From an uncultured Acidobacteriia bacterium (GTDB taxonomy: Bacteria > Acidobacteriota > Terriglobia > Bryobacterales > Bryobacteraceae): 50,263 bases of DNA. Below the pieces are notes generated by a model. It worked only from the letters and a program-made list of their open reading frames with translations. It was not told where the DNA came from and ran no database searches. Position numbers and translations under genes: made by a program. Where the stretch lies: NCBI GenBank assembly GCA_903925975.1, contig CAIYHG010000179.1, positions 1-50,263 on the forward strand. The letters are read 5' to 3'. Below, one piece after another: positions 26,441 to 33,139 of the stretch. The stretch's first letter is position 1, and each line of letters begins with the position of its first letter.

Positions 26441-27207
26441 CCCTGACGCCGGCTCTGCGCCCAGCGGAGAAATTGACGTTTGAGGACCGCGTGGAACTGA
26501 CGCGCGGACTCACGGCGGAATACGCCACGGCTAAAGTGCTGCTCCCCAGAACGAAGAGCGCGCTGGAGTTTGACGCCGCCAAGGGTTTCGACAAGGCCAA
26601 GTGGGCGGAGCTTGGCAAGACCGGCGGGCCCGCCGCGCGCACGGGCGACCTCGTGCAGATCACCAAGATCAGCATTGAAAGCGACAAGCTAGTCCTGGAG
26701 ATCAACGGGGGCTACAGCGGCGGCAGGAAATGGTACCAGAGCCTTCAAATCGGCGGTGGAGCGAGCTCAAACCCGCAGATGAGGCCGATTGGGGGCGGAA
26801 ATAGCACCAATGCCCCGGGCGGAACATCCATTGCGATCCTCTTCAACAAGCCGCTAGAGCCGATCAAGGCTGCCGAGATCAAGAAGATTCTCGCCCCGGT
26901 TCTGGATTTCGAGCACCGCAGCGCCACGGAACTCTACGCCGATACTCTGCCTCCCGAGGTAAAGCAGGCGGTTACGGAAAAGCGCGCCATCGTGGGCATG
27001 AGCCGCGACCAGGTGATGCTGGCGATGGGGCGGCCGGAACACAAGTCGCGCGAAACCATAGACGGCATGGACCTTGAAGACTGGGTCTACGGGAAGGCTC
27101 CCGGCAGGTTCACTTTCGTCACCTTTGAAGGCGATAGCGTGAAGAAGGTTCGCGAATCCTACGCCGGCCTGGGCAATCAGGTAGCGGACCCGCCAACGCC
27201 AAGGTAG
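26410..27207 (+). CDS. Secreted protein with a C-terminal BamE/SmpA-like domain
   Basis: 265 residues. A short signal sequence (MRAFAAVALLTLTPALRPA) is followed by a region of unknown type (LTFEDRVELTRGLTAEYATA) and a glycine-rich stretch near residues 95-130. The last 75 residues, KRAIVGMSRDQVMLAMGRPE then GMDLEDWVYGKAPGRFTFVT, follow the BamE/OmlA pattern (G-M-x-x-x-x-V-x-x-x-x-G-x-P, then a W-x-Y strand). In BamE this fold helps outer-membrane protein assembly; here it is a fusion to an unknown front part. It overlaps the CPBP protease by 31 bp. Confidence 0.75.
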   Translation: MRAFAAVALLTLTPALRPAEKLTFEDRVELTRGLTAEYATAKVLLPRTKSALEFDAAKGFDKAKWAELGKTGGPAARTGDLVQITKISIESDKLVLEINGGYSGGRKWYQSLQIGGGASSNPQMRPIGGGNSTNAPGGTSIAILFNKPLEPIKAAEIKKILAPVLDFEHRSATELYADTLPPEVKQAVTEKRAIVGMSRDQVMLAMGRPEHKSRETIDGMDLEDWVYGKAPGRFTFVTFEGDSVKKVRESYAGLGNQVADPPTPR

Positions 27208-27232
27208 CCGCGATCCCAAGAAGCGGGGCCGC

Positions 27233-28204
27233 TCACTGCGCCAGGATGCCCGCGATCCGCAGGATGCTTTCGTCGAGCGGCTTCTTCCCGGCGACAACTT
27301 CCTCAAGCGGCGTCAATGTGATCTCGTTCTTCCGCATGCCCACCAGTAAGCCGCTGCGCCCGGCGGCCAATGCATCCACCGCGCCCGAGCCGAGCCGCGT
27401 TCCTAGCATCCGGTCGGCGTAGGTCGGGGCGCCCCCGCGCTGGACATACCCGAGTACGGTTGTCCGCAGATCGAAGCCCAACCGCTCTTTGTGCTCGTCG
27501 AAGTAGCGGTTCAACCGTTCGGCGTTGTAGCGCGCTCCTTCGGCCACCACTACGATGGCGTGCGGCTTGCCCCGTTCATAGGACTGCCGGATCACGTCGG
27601 CGACGGCTTCCGGTTCCAGATCGTGCTCGGGAATCACGACGGCCTCGGCGCCGCCGGCGATTCCGGCCATCAGCGCCAGATAGCCGCAGTTGCGTCCCAT
27701 GACCTCGACCAGGAAGCCGCGGTGATGCGAAGAGGCCGTCACCTTCAGGCGGTCGATGGCTTCGAGCGCGATATTCAACGCCGTATCGACGCCGATGGTG
27801 ATATCCGACCCGTAGAGATCGTTATCAATCGTGGAAGCCACACCCATCACCGGGAAGCCCATCTCCGAGAGCGCGTTCGAGCCGGTCTGCGTGCCGTTTC
27901 CGCCGATCGCGACCAACCCTTCGATGCCCAGCGCCTGAAGATTCGCGATCGCCTTTGCCCGGCCCGCCTCGGTTTGGAACTCCGGGCAGCGCGCGGAGCC
28001 CAGAACGGTGCCGCCCCTCTGCATAATCTCGCCAACGTCACGAGTGCCCATCTGGCGGATGTTGCCTTGAATCAACCCGGAGTAGCCATGCTCCACGCCG
28101 TAGGCTTCCCAATTCCGGCCTATCGCGGTGCGCACCACAGCGCGAATGGCCGCGTTCATTCCAGGCGCGTCGCCGCCCGAGGTCAGTACCGCTATGCGAG
28201 TCAT
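27233..28204 (-). CDS. pfkA: 6-phosphofructokinase
   Basis: 323 residues from the ATG at 28204 (MTRIAVLTSGGDAPGMNAAI); a TTG three codons earlier is less likely. PFK phosphorylates fructose-6-phosphate. The catalytic motif TIDND sits at 125-129, so the base is Asp127 as in E. coli. The phosphate-donor loop is GGNGT at 101-105 instead of GGDGS: Gly104, which favours ATP over pyrophosphate, is kept, but the Mg-linked Asp103 is Asn. GGNG versions with ASTIDND seem to mark a bacterial subfamily, so this is likely active but its donor should be tested. Convergent with the preceding gene. Confidence 0.92.
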   Translation of the reverse strand: MTRIAVLTSGGDAPGMNAAIRAVVRTAIGRNWEAYGVEHGYSGLIQGNIRQMGTRDVGEIMQRGGTVLGSARCPEFQTEAGRAKAIANLQALGIEGLVAIGGNGTQTGSNALSEMGFPVMGVASTIDNDLYGSDITIGVDTALNIALEAIDRLKVTASSHHRGFLVEVMGRNCGYLALMAGIAGGAEAVVIPEHDLEPEAVADVIRQSYERGKPHAIVVVAEGARYNAERLNRYFDEHKERLGFDLRTTVLGYVQRGGAPTYADRMLGTRLGSGAVDALAAGRSGLLVGMRKNEITLTPLEEVVAGKKPLDESILRIAGILAQ

Positions 28205-28246
28205 ATAAGCCAATTAAACACACAGCCCGAACTTGCGCACGGGGAA

Positions 28247-28370
28247 GAACGAACCCAAGTCGAGCGGTCACCGCGTTTTCAATGCCGACCGGATCACCGT
28301 GCAGAAGTGGCGGAACGAACCCAATCCGGCGCCGCTCACCTCTCGTATGGCGGGCGCGGAACGAACCCAA
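28247..28370 (+). repeat. Three copies of GAACGAACCCAA
   Basis: Exact copies at 28247-28258, 28313-28324 and 28359-28370; near copies at 29193 (GAACGAACCCGC) and 29370 (GAAACGGACCCAA). Spacing is 66 and 46 bp, irregular, so this is not a CRISPR array. In different frames the motif reads ERTQ or NEP. Confidence 0.7.
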
Positions 28371-28550
28371 AACGCAGGCGTTGCGCCGTTCCTCTTACCC
28401 GGTGACATTGTAACGTGGCGCCTCTTGGCGCCGAGCAGTAAGTCATTGAAATCGAAGAGTCGGATGTCTGTGACCGGCTTGATCGGAAAGGGAGAGATCA
28501 GCTGATGCGGGGCGTCTCGGCATTTCGTGGCTTGTCCCGGAAATGGCCCT
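28355..28550 (+). repeat. Direct repeat, copy 1, upstream of higBA
   Basis: About 196 bp beginning GCGCGGAACGAACCCAAAAC and containing the shared core GTGACCGGCTTGATCGG. Roughly 80% identical by eye to the segment at 29366-29562 in the same orientation. Together with the upstream motifs this fills the 386-bp gap between pfkA and higB; no gene is assigned here. Confidence 0.75.
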
Positions 28551-28590
28551 ACCGTTTGCCGTTCAATGCGAGCCGGTATACCATGGAAAC

Positions 28591-28869
28591 GTGATCCGCT
28601 CGTTCCGGTCGAAAGATACGGAGAAGCTGTTCCGGCGGGAACAGACGCGAAAGTACGCCGGTTTTGAAAACGTGGCCAAGCGAAAGCTGGATCATCTGAA
28701 CGCTGTTGCTTCGCTGTCAGATCTTGCAGCGATTCCGGGGAACCATTTCGAGCCCCTGTCGGGCGACCGTTTGGGGCAGTACAGCATCCGGATCAACGAC
28801 CGCTGGCGTATCTGCTTCGAGTGGAAGAACCTGGATGCCTACGCGGTCGAGATCGTGGATTACCATTGA
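28591..28869 (+). CDS. higB: HigB-type mRNA interferase toxin (RelE/HigB superfamily)
   Basis: 92 residues from the GTG at 28591, the start that gives the typical N-terminus MIRSFRSKDTEKLF. The rest follows the HigB pattern: LDHLNAVASLSDLAAIPGNH, FEPLSGDRLGQYSIRINDRW and RICFEWKNLDAYAVEIVDYH. HigB cuts mRNA on the ribosome and is held inactive by HigA. Toxin comes first and antitoxin second, as usual for higBA. The antitoxin begins seven bases after the stop. The pair sits between two long direct repeats. Confidence 0.93.
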   Translation: MIRSFRSKDTEKLFRREQTRKYAGFENVAKRKLDHLNAVASLSDLAAIPGNHFEPLSGDRLGQYSIRINDRWRICFEWKNLDAYAVEIVDYH

Positions 28870-28876
28870 GGAAAAC

Positions 28877-29185
28877 ATGGCGAAGAAATCTGCAAAGCTG
28901 GCGCCAATTCATCCGGGCGAAACGTTGCGCGAGGACTTCTTGAAGCCTCTCGGACTCAGCGCGAATCGTCTTGCGATAGAGCTCCATGTCCCGGTGACCA
29001 GGATCAACGACATCGCGCATTGCCGGCGGTCCATTACGGCGGACACAGCCCTGCGTTTGGCGCGGTATTTCGGCACAAGCCCTCAGTTCTGGATCAATCT
29101 GCAGGCCAACTACGATCTTGAAGTGGCTATGGATGCCTCAGCCGCGCTTGTCGAGAGCCAGGTGAGGCCTCGCCAGGCTGCCTGA
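28877..29185 (+). CDS. higA: HigA-type antitoxin, XRE-family helix-turn-helix
   Basis: 102 residues from the ATG at 28877, preceded by TGAGGAAAAC in which GAGG is the ribosome site. The N-terminus APIHPGETLREDFLKPLGLS is characteristic of HigA, then comes the helix-turn-helix LSANRLAIELHVPVTRINDI and the end of the domain TALRLARYFGTSPQFWINLQ. It binds HigB and represses the operon. It lies seven bases after higB. A short C-terminal tail (VESQVRPRQAA) is variable in the family. Confidence 0.94.
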   Translation: MAKKSAKLAPIHPGETLREDFLKPLGLSANRLAIELHVPVTRINDIAHCRRSITADTALRLARYFGTSPQFWINLQANYDLEVAMDASAALVESQVRPRQAA

Positions 29186-29365
29186 TCGACTGGAACGAAC
29201 CCGCGGGCATACAACGACCCGCTGCGCGGCTCCCCGGAAATGGAAATTGCCGATTTCTGGAAGAACCGTTGATTTCCCGAAACAGCCGATTGGCGCAGAT
29301 CATTGAGCCGACAAGTCTCGACATGAGTGTCGAGACGGCGCCCAAAAGTGGCCGAGCCACGATTG

Positions 29366-29562
29366 GCGCGAAACGGACCCAAAACGCAGGCGTTGCGCCG
29401 CTCCTCCTGCCCGATGACATTGTAACGTGGCACCTCTTCGTGCGGACGGGCAAATCATTGAAAGCGAAGGGGCGGATAGCCGTGACCGGCTTGATCGGCG
29501 AGCGAGAAATCAGTCGATGTGAGGCGGTCCGGCATTTCGTGGCGTGTCCCGGAGATAGCCCC
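29366..29562 (+). repeat. Direct repeat, copy 2, downstream of higBA
   Basis: About 197 bp, GCGCGAAACGGACCCAAAAC through GTCCCGGAGATAGCCCCT, matching 28355-28550 in the same orientation. Shared blocks include CATTGTAACGTGGC, GTGACCGGCTTGATCGG and GGCATTTCGTGGC. The 180 bp between higA and this copy show no gene. Confidence 0.75.
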
Positions 29563-29567
29563 TCGTT

Positions 29568-30020
29568 CTACGCCTTCCGTCTGCGACAGGCCCTCAGCCC
29601 AAGCGTATAGAAGCACGTTGCGATCATGGGCCACGTTATTAGAACCATACCGAGACCCTCAGTTCCAGGCGGCGGCAGGAGATAATCTCTGATTACGCCG
29701 TAAGGAGTTCGGCTCAATTGATCGAGAATCCCCGACGCAAATATTCCCGCCGGAAGCGCCCACGCCCAGCGTCCACCGCACTGGTAGGCACGTGGAAAAG
29801 CCTTTTGGATGAGATACCCCAGTGCGAATCCACCGAGTGGAAAGACTGAGTACCCGACGAGAAGTCCAGCAATTCGATCTTCTGCCCCTAGCGCAAGAAT
29901 CGACTCCAACTCCCCCCCGACTATGATTCCCGTAATCACACAGCCGACCGGAGCGGCGATGAGATGCCCTATGCAAAGCAGGATCGAGGTGTCTGAGCGT
30001 TCTGCGTTGCTCTCGAACAT
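29568..30020 (-). CDS. Hypothetical membrane protein
   Basis: 150 residues from the ATG at 30020 (MFESNAERSDTSILLCIGHL). There are four likely membrane segments: HLIAAPVGCVITGIIVGGEL, AGLLVGYSVFPLGGFALGYL, WAWALPAGIFASGI and LGMVLITWPMIATCFYTLGL. The C-terminus is basic (RACRRRK). The family was not recognised and there is no strong ribosome site, but the hydrophobic pattern is consistent across the frame. The base composition is less GC-rich than neighbouring genes, which could mean recent arrival with the repeat-flanked TA island. Confidence 0.6.
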   Translation of the reverse strand: MFESNAERSDTSILLCIGHLIAAPVGCVITGIIVGGELESILALGAEDRIAGLLVGYSVFPLGGFALGYLIQKAFPRAYQCGGRWAWALPAGIFASGILDQLSRTPYGVIRDYLLPPPGTEGLGMVLITWPMIATCFYTLGLRACRRRKA

Positions 30021-30134
30021 CACCAACACCAAATAGGAGAGCTGACTCTTTCGACGAGCTGGCCGGTGACCCAGCCCCAAAAGTCCACCGGACACTGGGA
30101 AGGAACGTTTGCCTGAGAAACTTCGCGCGGCCTC

Positions 30135-31559
30135 CTACGCTGTCGTCCCTTGCGCTTTTCCCATTTCGCACTCGCGGTGGACGGCGCGGACGGCTTTCTC
30201 AAGGCCATCACGTCTTACCACGATCGTGATCGTTAGCTCGCTCGCGCCTTGGGCGATGGCGATGATGTTCACCTGCTCGCGCGAGATGGCGGTGAAGACG
30301 CGTCCGGCCAGGCCGTGCTTGCCCTGCATGCCTTCGCCTACTACGGCGAGCAGGCCTACTTTGGAATCCACCTGCGGGGGCTTGACGTAGCCGTGGGCGA
30401 ACTCCAGGGCCAGCGCGCCTTCGAGGGCTTCTTCGGTGCGCTCCAGTTCGTCTTCGCGGACCAGGAAGCAGAAGTTTCCGCGGTAGCCGGAGCTCGATAC
30501 GCCCAGCACTTCCACATTCACTCGCGCCAGCGCGTCCATGGCGCGGCCCATGACGTGAACGCCGCTCAATTCGGGGCTGGCCGGTTCGAGCGAAACCAAG
30601 GCGACTTTGGCCATGGAGGTAACGGCGCGCGCGCCGGTGGACGCGGAACTTGAGGGTACGATTCGCGTGCCCCTCTTTTCAGGCGCGAAGCTGTTCTTGC
30701 TCCAGACAGGAATGCCTTTATCCGTCAAAGGCGCGAGCGTCCGCGCGTGCAGGACTTTGGCGCCGTTATAGGCCAGCTCGGCCGCTTCCGCGTAGGTGAT
30801 TTCGTCGAGCACTACGGCATCCGGGGCCAGGCGCGGGTCGGCGCTCATAATGCCGTCCACGTCGGTCCAGATCCACAGTTCACTGGCATCGAGGGCGGCG
30901 GCCAGAATGGAGGCCGAGAAATCGGAACCGCCGCGCCCGAGCGTAGTCGGGCGGCCGTCCGCGGTAGCCGCATTGAAACCCGTGATCACGGGCATGATGC
31001 CCTGTTCGAGCAGGGGCAGAAGGCAGGTGCGCGCTTTTTCGCGCGTGGGTGCCATGAGCGGCGAGGCGTTGCCGAAGACGGCGTCGGTTACGATCAGGTC
31101 CACGGCGTCCATGGCCCGCGCGGGCACGCCTTGGGAGTTCAGAAACGCCGCAACGAGCAGCGCCGAAAGCCGCTCGCCGGTAGCGACGGCTTCATCCACC
31201 GAACGCGGCGGGCGGACGCTGAGCATCGCCATGCCGCCGCAAATCCGTTCAAAATCGCAGACGAGGCGCTCGATCTCGGCCAGAACCGGTTCGTGCTGGG
31301 AGGGCGGCAGCAGTTCGCGGCAGGCCTGCTGGTGGCGCGAGCGCAAGGCGGCCAGGTTTGCGGCCATCCCCGCCGCGTCGCCGGCTTCGGCGTGGCGCAT
31401 GGTATCGAGCAGCAGGTCGGTTATCTTGGACATCGCGGAAACCACGATGGCCAGGGGCCGCTGGGCGGCCTGTTGCGCGGCCAACCCGGCGGCGACGCGC
31501 ATCCGGTCGGCCGAGCCGACGCTCGTCCCGCCAAATTTCATCACCAGAAGATTGTTCAA
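30135..31559 (-). CDS. lysC: Aspartate kinase
   Basis: 474 residues. This enzyme makes aspartyl phosphate, the first step to lysine, threonine and methionine. The catalytic domain opens with KFGGTSVGS at residues 8-16 and has TLGRGGSDFSASILAAALDA and WTDVDGIMSADPR. Two ACT domains follow (VNVEVLGVSSSGYRGNFCFL, then GLAGRVFTAISREQVNIIAI), which usually bind lysine or threonine as feedback inhibitors. It starts at TTG 31559, overlapping the cmk stop (TTGA), with AAAGGA upstream, so it is translated after cmk. Large single-chain form with the ThrA-like ACT pair. Confidence 0.95.
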   Translation of the reverse strand: MNNLLVMKFGGTSVGSADRMRVAAGLAAQQAAQRPLAIVVSAMSKITDLLLDTMRHAEAGDAAGMAANLAALRSRHQQACRELLPPSQHEPVLAEIERLVCDFERICGGMAMLSVRPPRSVDEAVATGERLSALLVAAFLNSQGVPARAMDAVDLIVTDAVFGNASPLMAPTREKARTCLLPLLEQGIMPVITGFNAATADGRPTTLGRGGSDFSASILAAALDASELWIWTDVDGIMSADPRLAPDAVVLDEITYAEAAELAYNGAKVLHARTLAPLTDKGIPVWSKNSFAPEKRGTRIVPSSSASTGARAVTSMAKVALVSLEPASPELSGVHVMGRAMDALARVNVEVLGVSSSGYRGNFCFLVREDELERTEEALEGALALEFAHGYVKPPQVDSKVGLLAVVGEGMQGKHGLAGRVFTAISREQVNIIAIAQGASELTITIVVRRDGLEKAVRAVHRECEMGKAQGTTA

Positions 31560-32248
31560 TTGAATTCCTTTCCGTTCGTCACGCGTGAGCGGAGAATCTT
31601 CAGAATGGCCTCTTCGACTTCCTCTATCGACATGCCGGTAGAATCCACGTAGACCGCATCGGGAGCCTGGGCCAGAGGGGCGTCGGCGCGGGTGCTATCG
31701 CGCTGGTCGCGTTCCTGCATCTGGCCCGCGAGTTCGTTCTCGGAGATGTCGTTGCCGGCGGCTTTGAGTTCGCGCAGGCGGCGGCGGACGCGCTCCCCGG
31801 GCCGTGCATCGAGAAAGATCTTCACCTCGGCCTCGGGAAATACCACCGTCCCGATGTCGCGCCCTTCCATAACGACGCTGGAGCGTTCGCCGATTTCGCG
31901 CTGCTTCTGCACCATGGCGCGGCGCACGCCCGGAATGACGGCCACTTTAGAAGCGGCGTCGGAGACAGCGGGCCGGCGGATCGCGTCGGTGACGTCTTCG
32001 CCATTCAGCCGAATCCGCCCGGGCTGAAGCTCGATTCCGGCGGCAATTGCCAACTGCTCCATGCGGTGCATATCCGCCGGGTTCACTCCCTGCCGGAGCG
32101 CCCACAGCCCCACGGCGCGGTACATGGCGCCGGTGTCGATATAAGTGAAGCCCAGCCGTTCGGCCAGCCTCCGGGCGATGGTGCTCTTGCCGGCGCCCGA
32201 GGGGCCGTCGATAGCCAGGACGATGCGTTTCCGATTACCGTTTGCCAA
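31556..32248 (-). CDS. cmk: Cytidylate kinase
   Basis: 230 residues from TTG 32248 (LANGNRKRIVLAIDGPSGAG), giving the P-loop GPSGAGKST. CMK phosphorylates CMP and dCMP. Family blocks seen: YIDTGAMYRA, the region RSSVVMEGRDIGTVVFP and the lid ARPGERVRRRLRELK. No ATG lies ahead of the P-loop; the TTG start is inferred from the frame and has no strong ribosome site. It overlaps lysC by four bases and its start is 21 bp from the divergent metallopeptidase gene, so the two share a promoter region. A separate cytidylate-kinase-like gene is at 37409. Confidence 0.9.
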   Translation of the reverse strand: MANGNRKRIVLAIDGPSGAGKSTIARRLAERLGFTYIDTGAMYRAVGLWALRQGVNPADMHRMEQLAIAAGIELQPGRIRLNGEDVTDAIRRPAVSDAASKVAVIPGVRRAMVQKQREIGERSSVVMEGRDIGTVVFPEAEVKIFLDARPGERVRRRLRELKAAGNDISENELAGQMQERDQRDSTRADAPLAQAPDAVYVDSTGMSIEEVEEAILKILRSRVTNGKEFN

Positions 32249-32269
32249 GTAAGTAGAATAACAGGAGGG

Positions 32270-32647
32270 ATGACCCCGGAAGAGTTCGACCGGCTCGTGA
32301 CGGCAGCCTGCGCCCGCATTCCGGCGCGGTTCCGGAAGCGGCTGAAGAACATCGCCTTCATCGTGGAGCCGGAGCCCACGCCGCAACAGTTGGCCCGCGG
32401 GCGCGTTCCGCGCGGAAGCACGCTGCTGGGACTCTACGAAGGACGCCCTTTACCCTCGCGCAGCGTGTTTGAGCCGTTCGCCATGCCCGACCGCATCACC
32501 ATCTTCCAGGGGCCCCACGAGCGGATGGCGCAAAGCCCGGAGCAGATCGCGCGGCTGGTGGAAGATACCGTCTGGCACGAGGTGGCGCACTACTTTGGGA
32601 TGGACGAGGGGCGGGTGCGCGCGGCGGAGCGCCGCAGGCGCGGATAG
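32270..32647 (+). CDS. Small zincin-like metallopeptidase family protein
   Basis: 125 residues from the ATG at 32270. It contains the metzincin-like pattern HEVAHYFGMDE at 103-113, His103, Glu104, His107 and Asp112, as in PF06262 (formerly DUF1025). These proteins are found widely in bacteria and their substrate is unknown. The core is preceded by RKRLKNIAFIVEPEPTPQQL and LLGLYEGRPLP, which match the family. AGGAGG ends only two bases before the ATG, an unusually tight spacing. Divergent from cmk. Confidence 0.88.
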   Translation: MTPEEFDRLVTAACARIPARFRKRLKNIAFIVEPEPTPQQLARGRVPRGSTLLGLYEGRPLPSRSVFEPFAMPDRITIFQGPHERMAQSPEQIARLVEDTVWHEVAHYFGMDEGRVRAAERRRRG

Positions 32648-32677
32648 CGCAGGGAAGCAAGAGCCGCTGGTGCGGGC

Positions 32678-32806
32678 AAGCTAAAGTGGCTGCGGAAAAA
32701 GCCTTCGTGAAGACCCTGCGGGCAGGCCAGGAGCCCCGCCCCACCCCGGAGGCCAAGGACTTGCGAAGCCGGTGGCGCAGGGATTTTTCAGCGGCCTCGT
32801 CAGCTT
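32678..32806. repeat. ~129-bp imperfect inverted repeat (MITE-like)
   Basis: The left end (32678-32703, AAGCTAAAGTGGCTGCGG...) and the inverse of the right end (32781-32806, AAGCTGACGAGGCCGCTG...) agree at 20 of 26 positions. No coding sequence is visible inside. Could be a small non-autonomous element or a large REP. Confidence 0.4.
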
Positions 32807-32914
32807 GTCCGAAAGCGGGTTCGCCCCGGCGCAGCATGAGGCGCCTCAACATCGAGCGCCTCGACCCAATACGGTTCAGTTAACAAGTGTGGCGGCGGCA
32901 ATCAGTGACGAGGC

Positions 32915-32977
32915 GCCGGCCTGACGGCCGGGGAACCCGCTGGAGAGCGGGTTCGCAGCCAAGAGTGGCCGCCCCAC
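32915..32977. repeat. REP-like element ending in GCCCCAC
   Basis: Contains CCGGCC/GGCCGG, then AACCCGCT (32934-32941) and AGCGGGTT (32946-32953), a perfect 8-bp stem with a GGAG loop, and ends with GCCCCAC at 32971-32977. Same end as the 9405-9525 element. Confidence 0.5.
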
Positions 32978-33090
32978 CAGGGGTTGAGTGAACCGGATTG
33001 CGGCTAGACCGCTCGCCTCGGCAGTTGATCGGCATTTGCCGACAATAGCCGATGAATCTTCGGCATCTGGTCTCTAAGCGCCTCATTCTA

Positions 33091-33137
33091 CGTTCCCGAA
33101 TTGTGGCAGCCGGCTTGCGATTGCCGATGCGGGAACG
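33091..33137 (+). promoter_or_regulatory. Inverted repeat enclosing the tolC ribosome site
   Basis: CGTTCCCG (33091-33098) and CGGGAACG (33130-33137) are perfect inverted copies; the second arm ends two bases before the ATG and covers the probable ribosome site. It could be a leader stem or an operator. Inferred. Confidence 0.35.
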
Positions 33138-33139
33138 AA

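Larger units (their letters stand above)
32648..33139. other. 492-bp intergenic region with repeats and operator-like palindromes
   Basis: No gene is supported here. It holds an imperfect inverted repeat (32678-32806), a REP-like element (32915-32977) and palindromes just before tolC: CGGCATTTGCCG near 33030, GCCGATGAATCTTCGGC near 33050 and the CGTTCCCG/CGGGAACG pair. The last group may regulate tolC-emrAB. Confidence 0.5.

Noticed and set aside
28247..28370. Repeated GAACGAACCCAA as a CRISPR array
   Set aside because: The units are 12 bp with gaps of 54 and 34 bp, not regular, and no cas gene is near.
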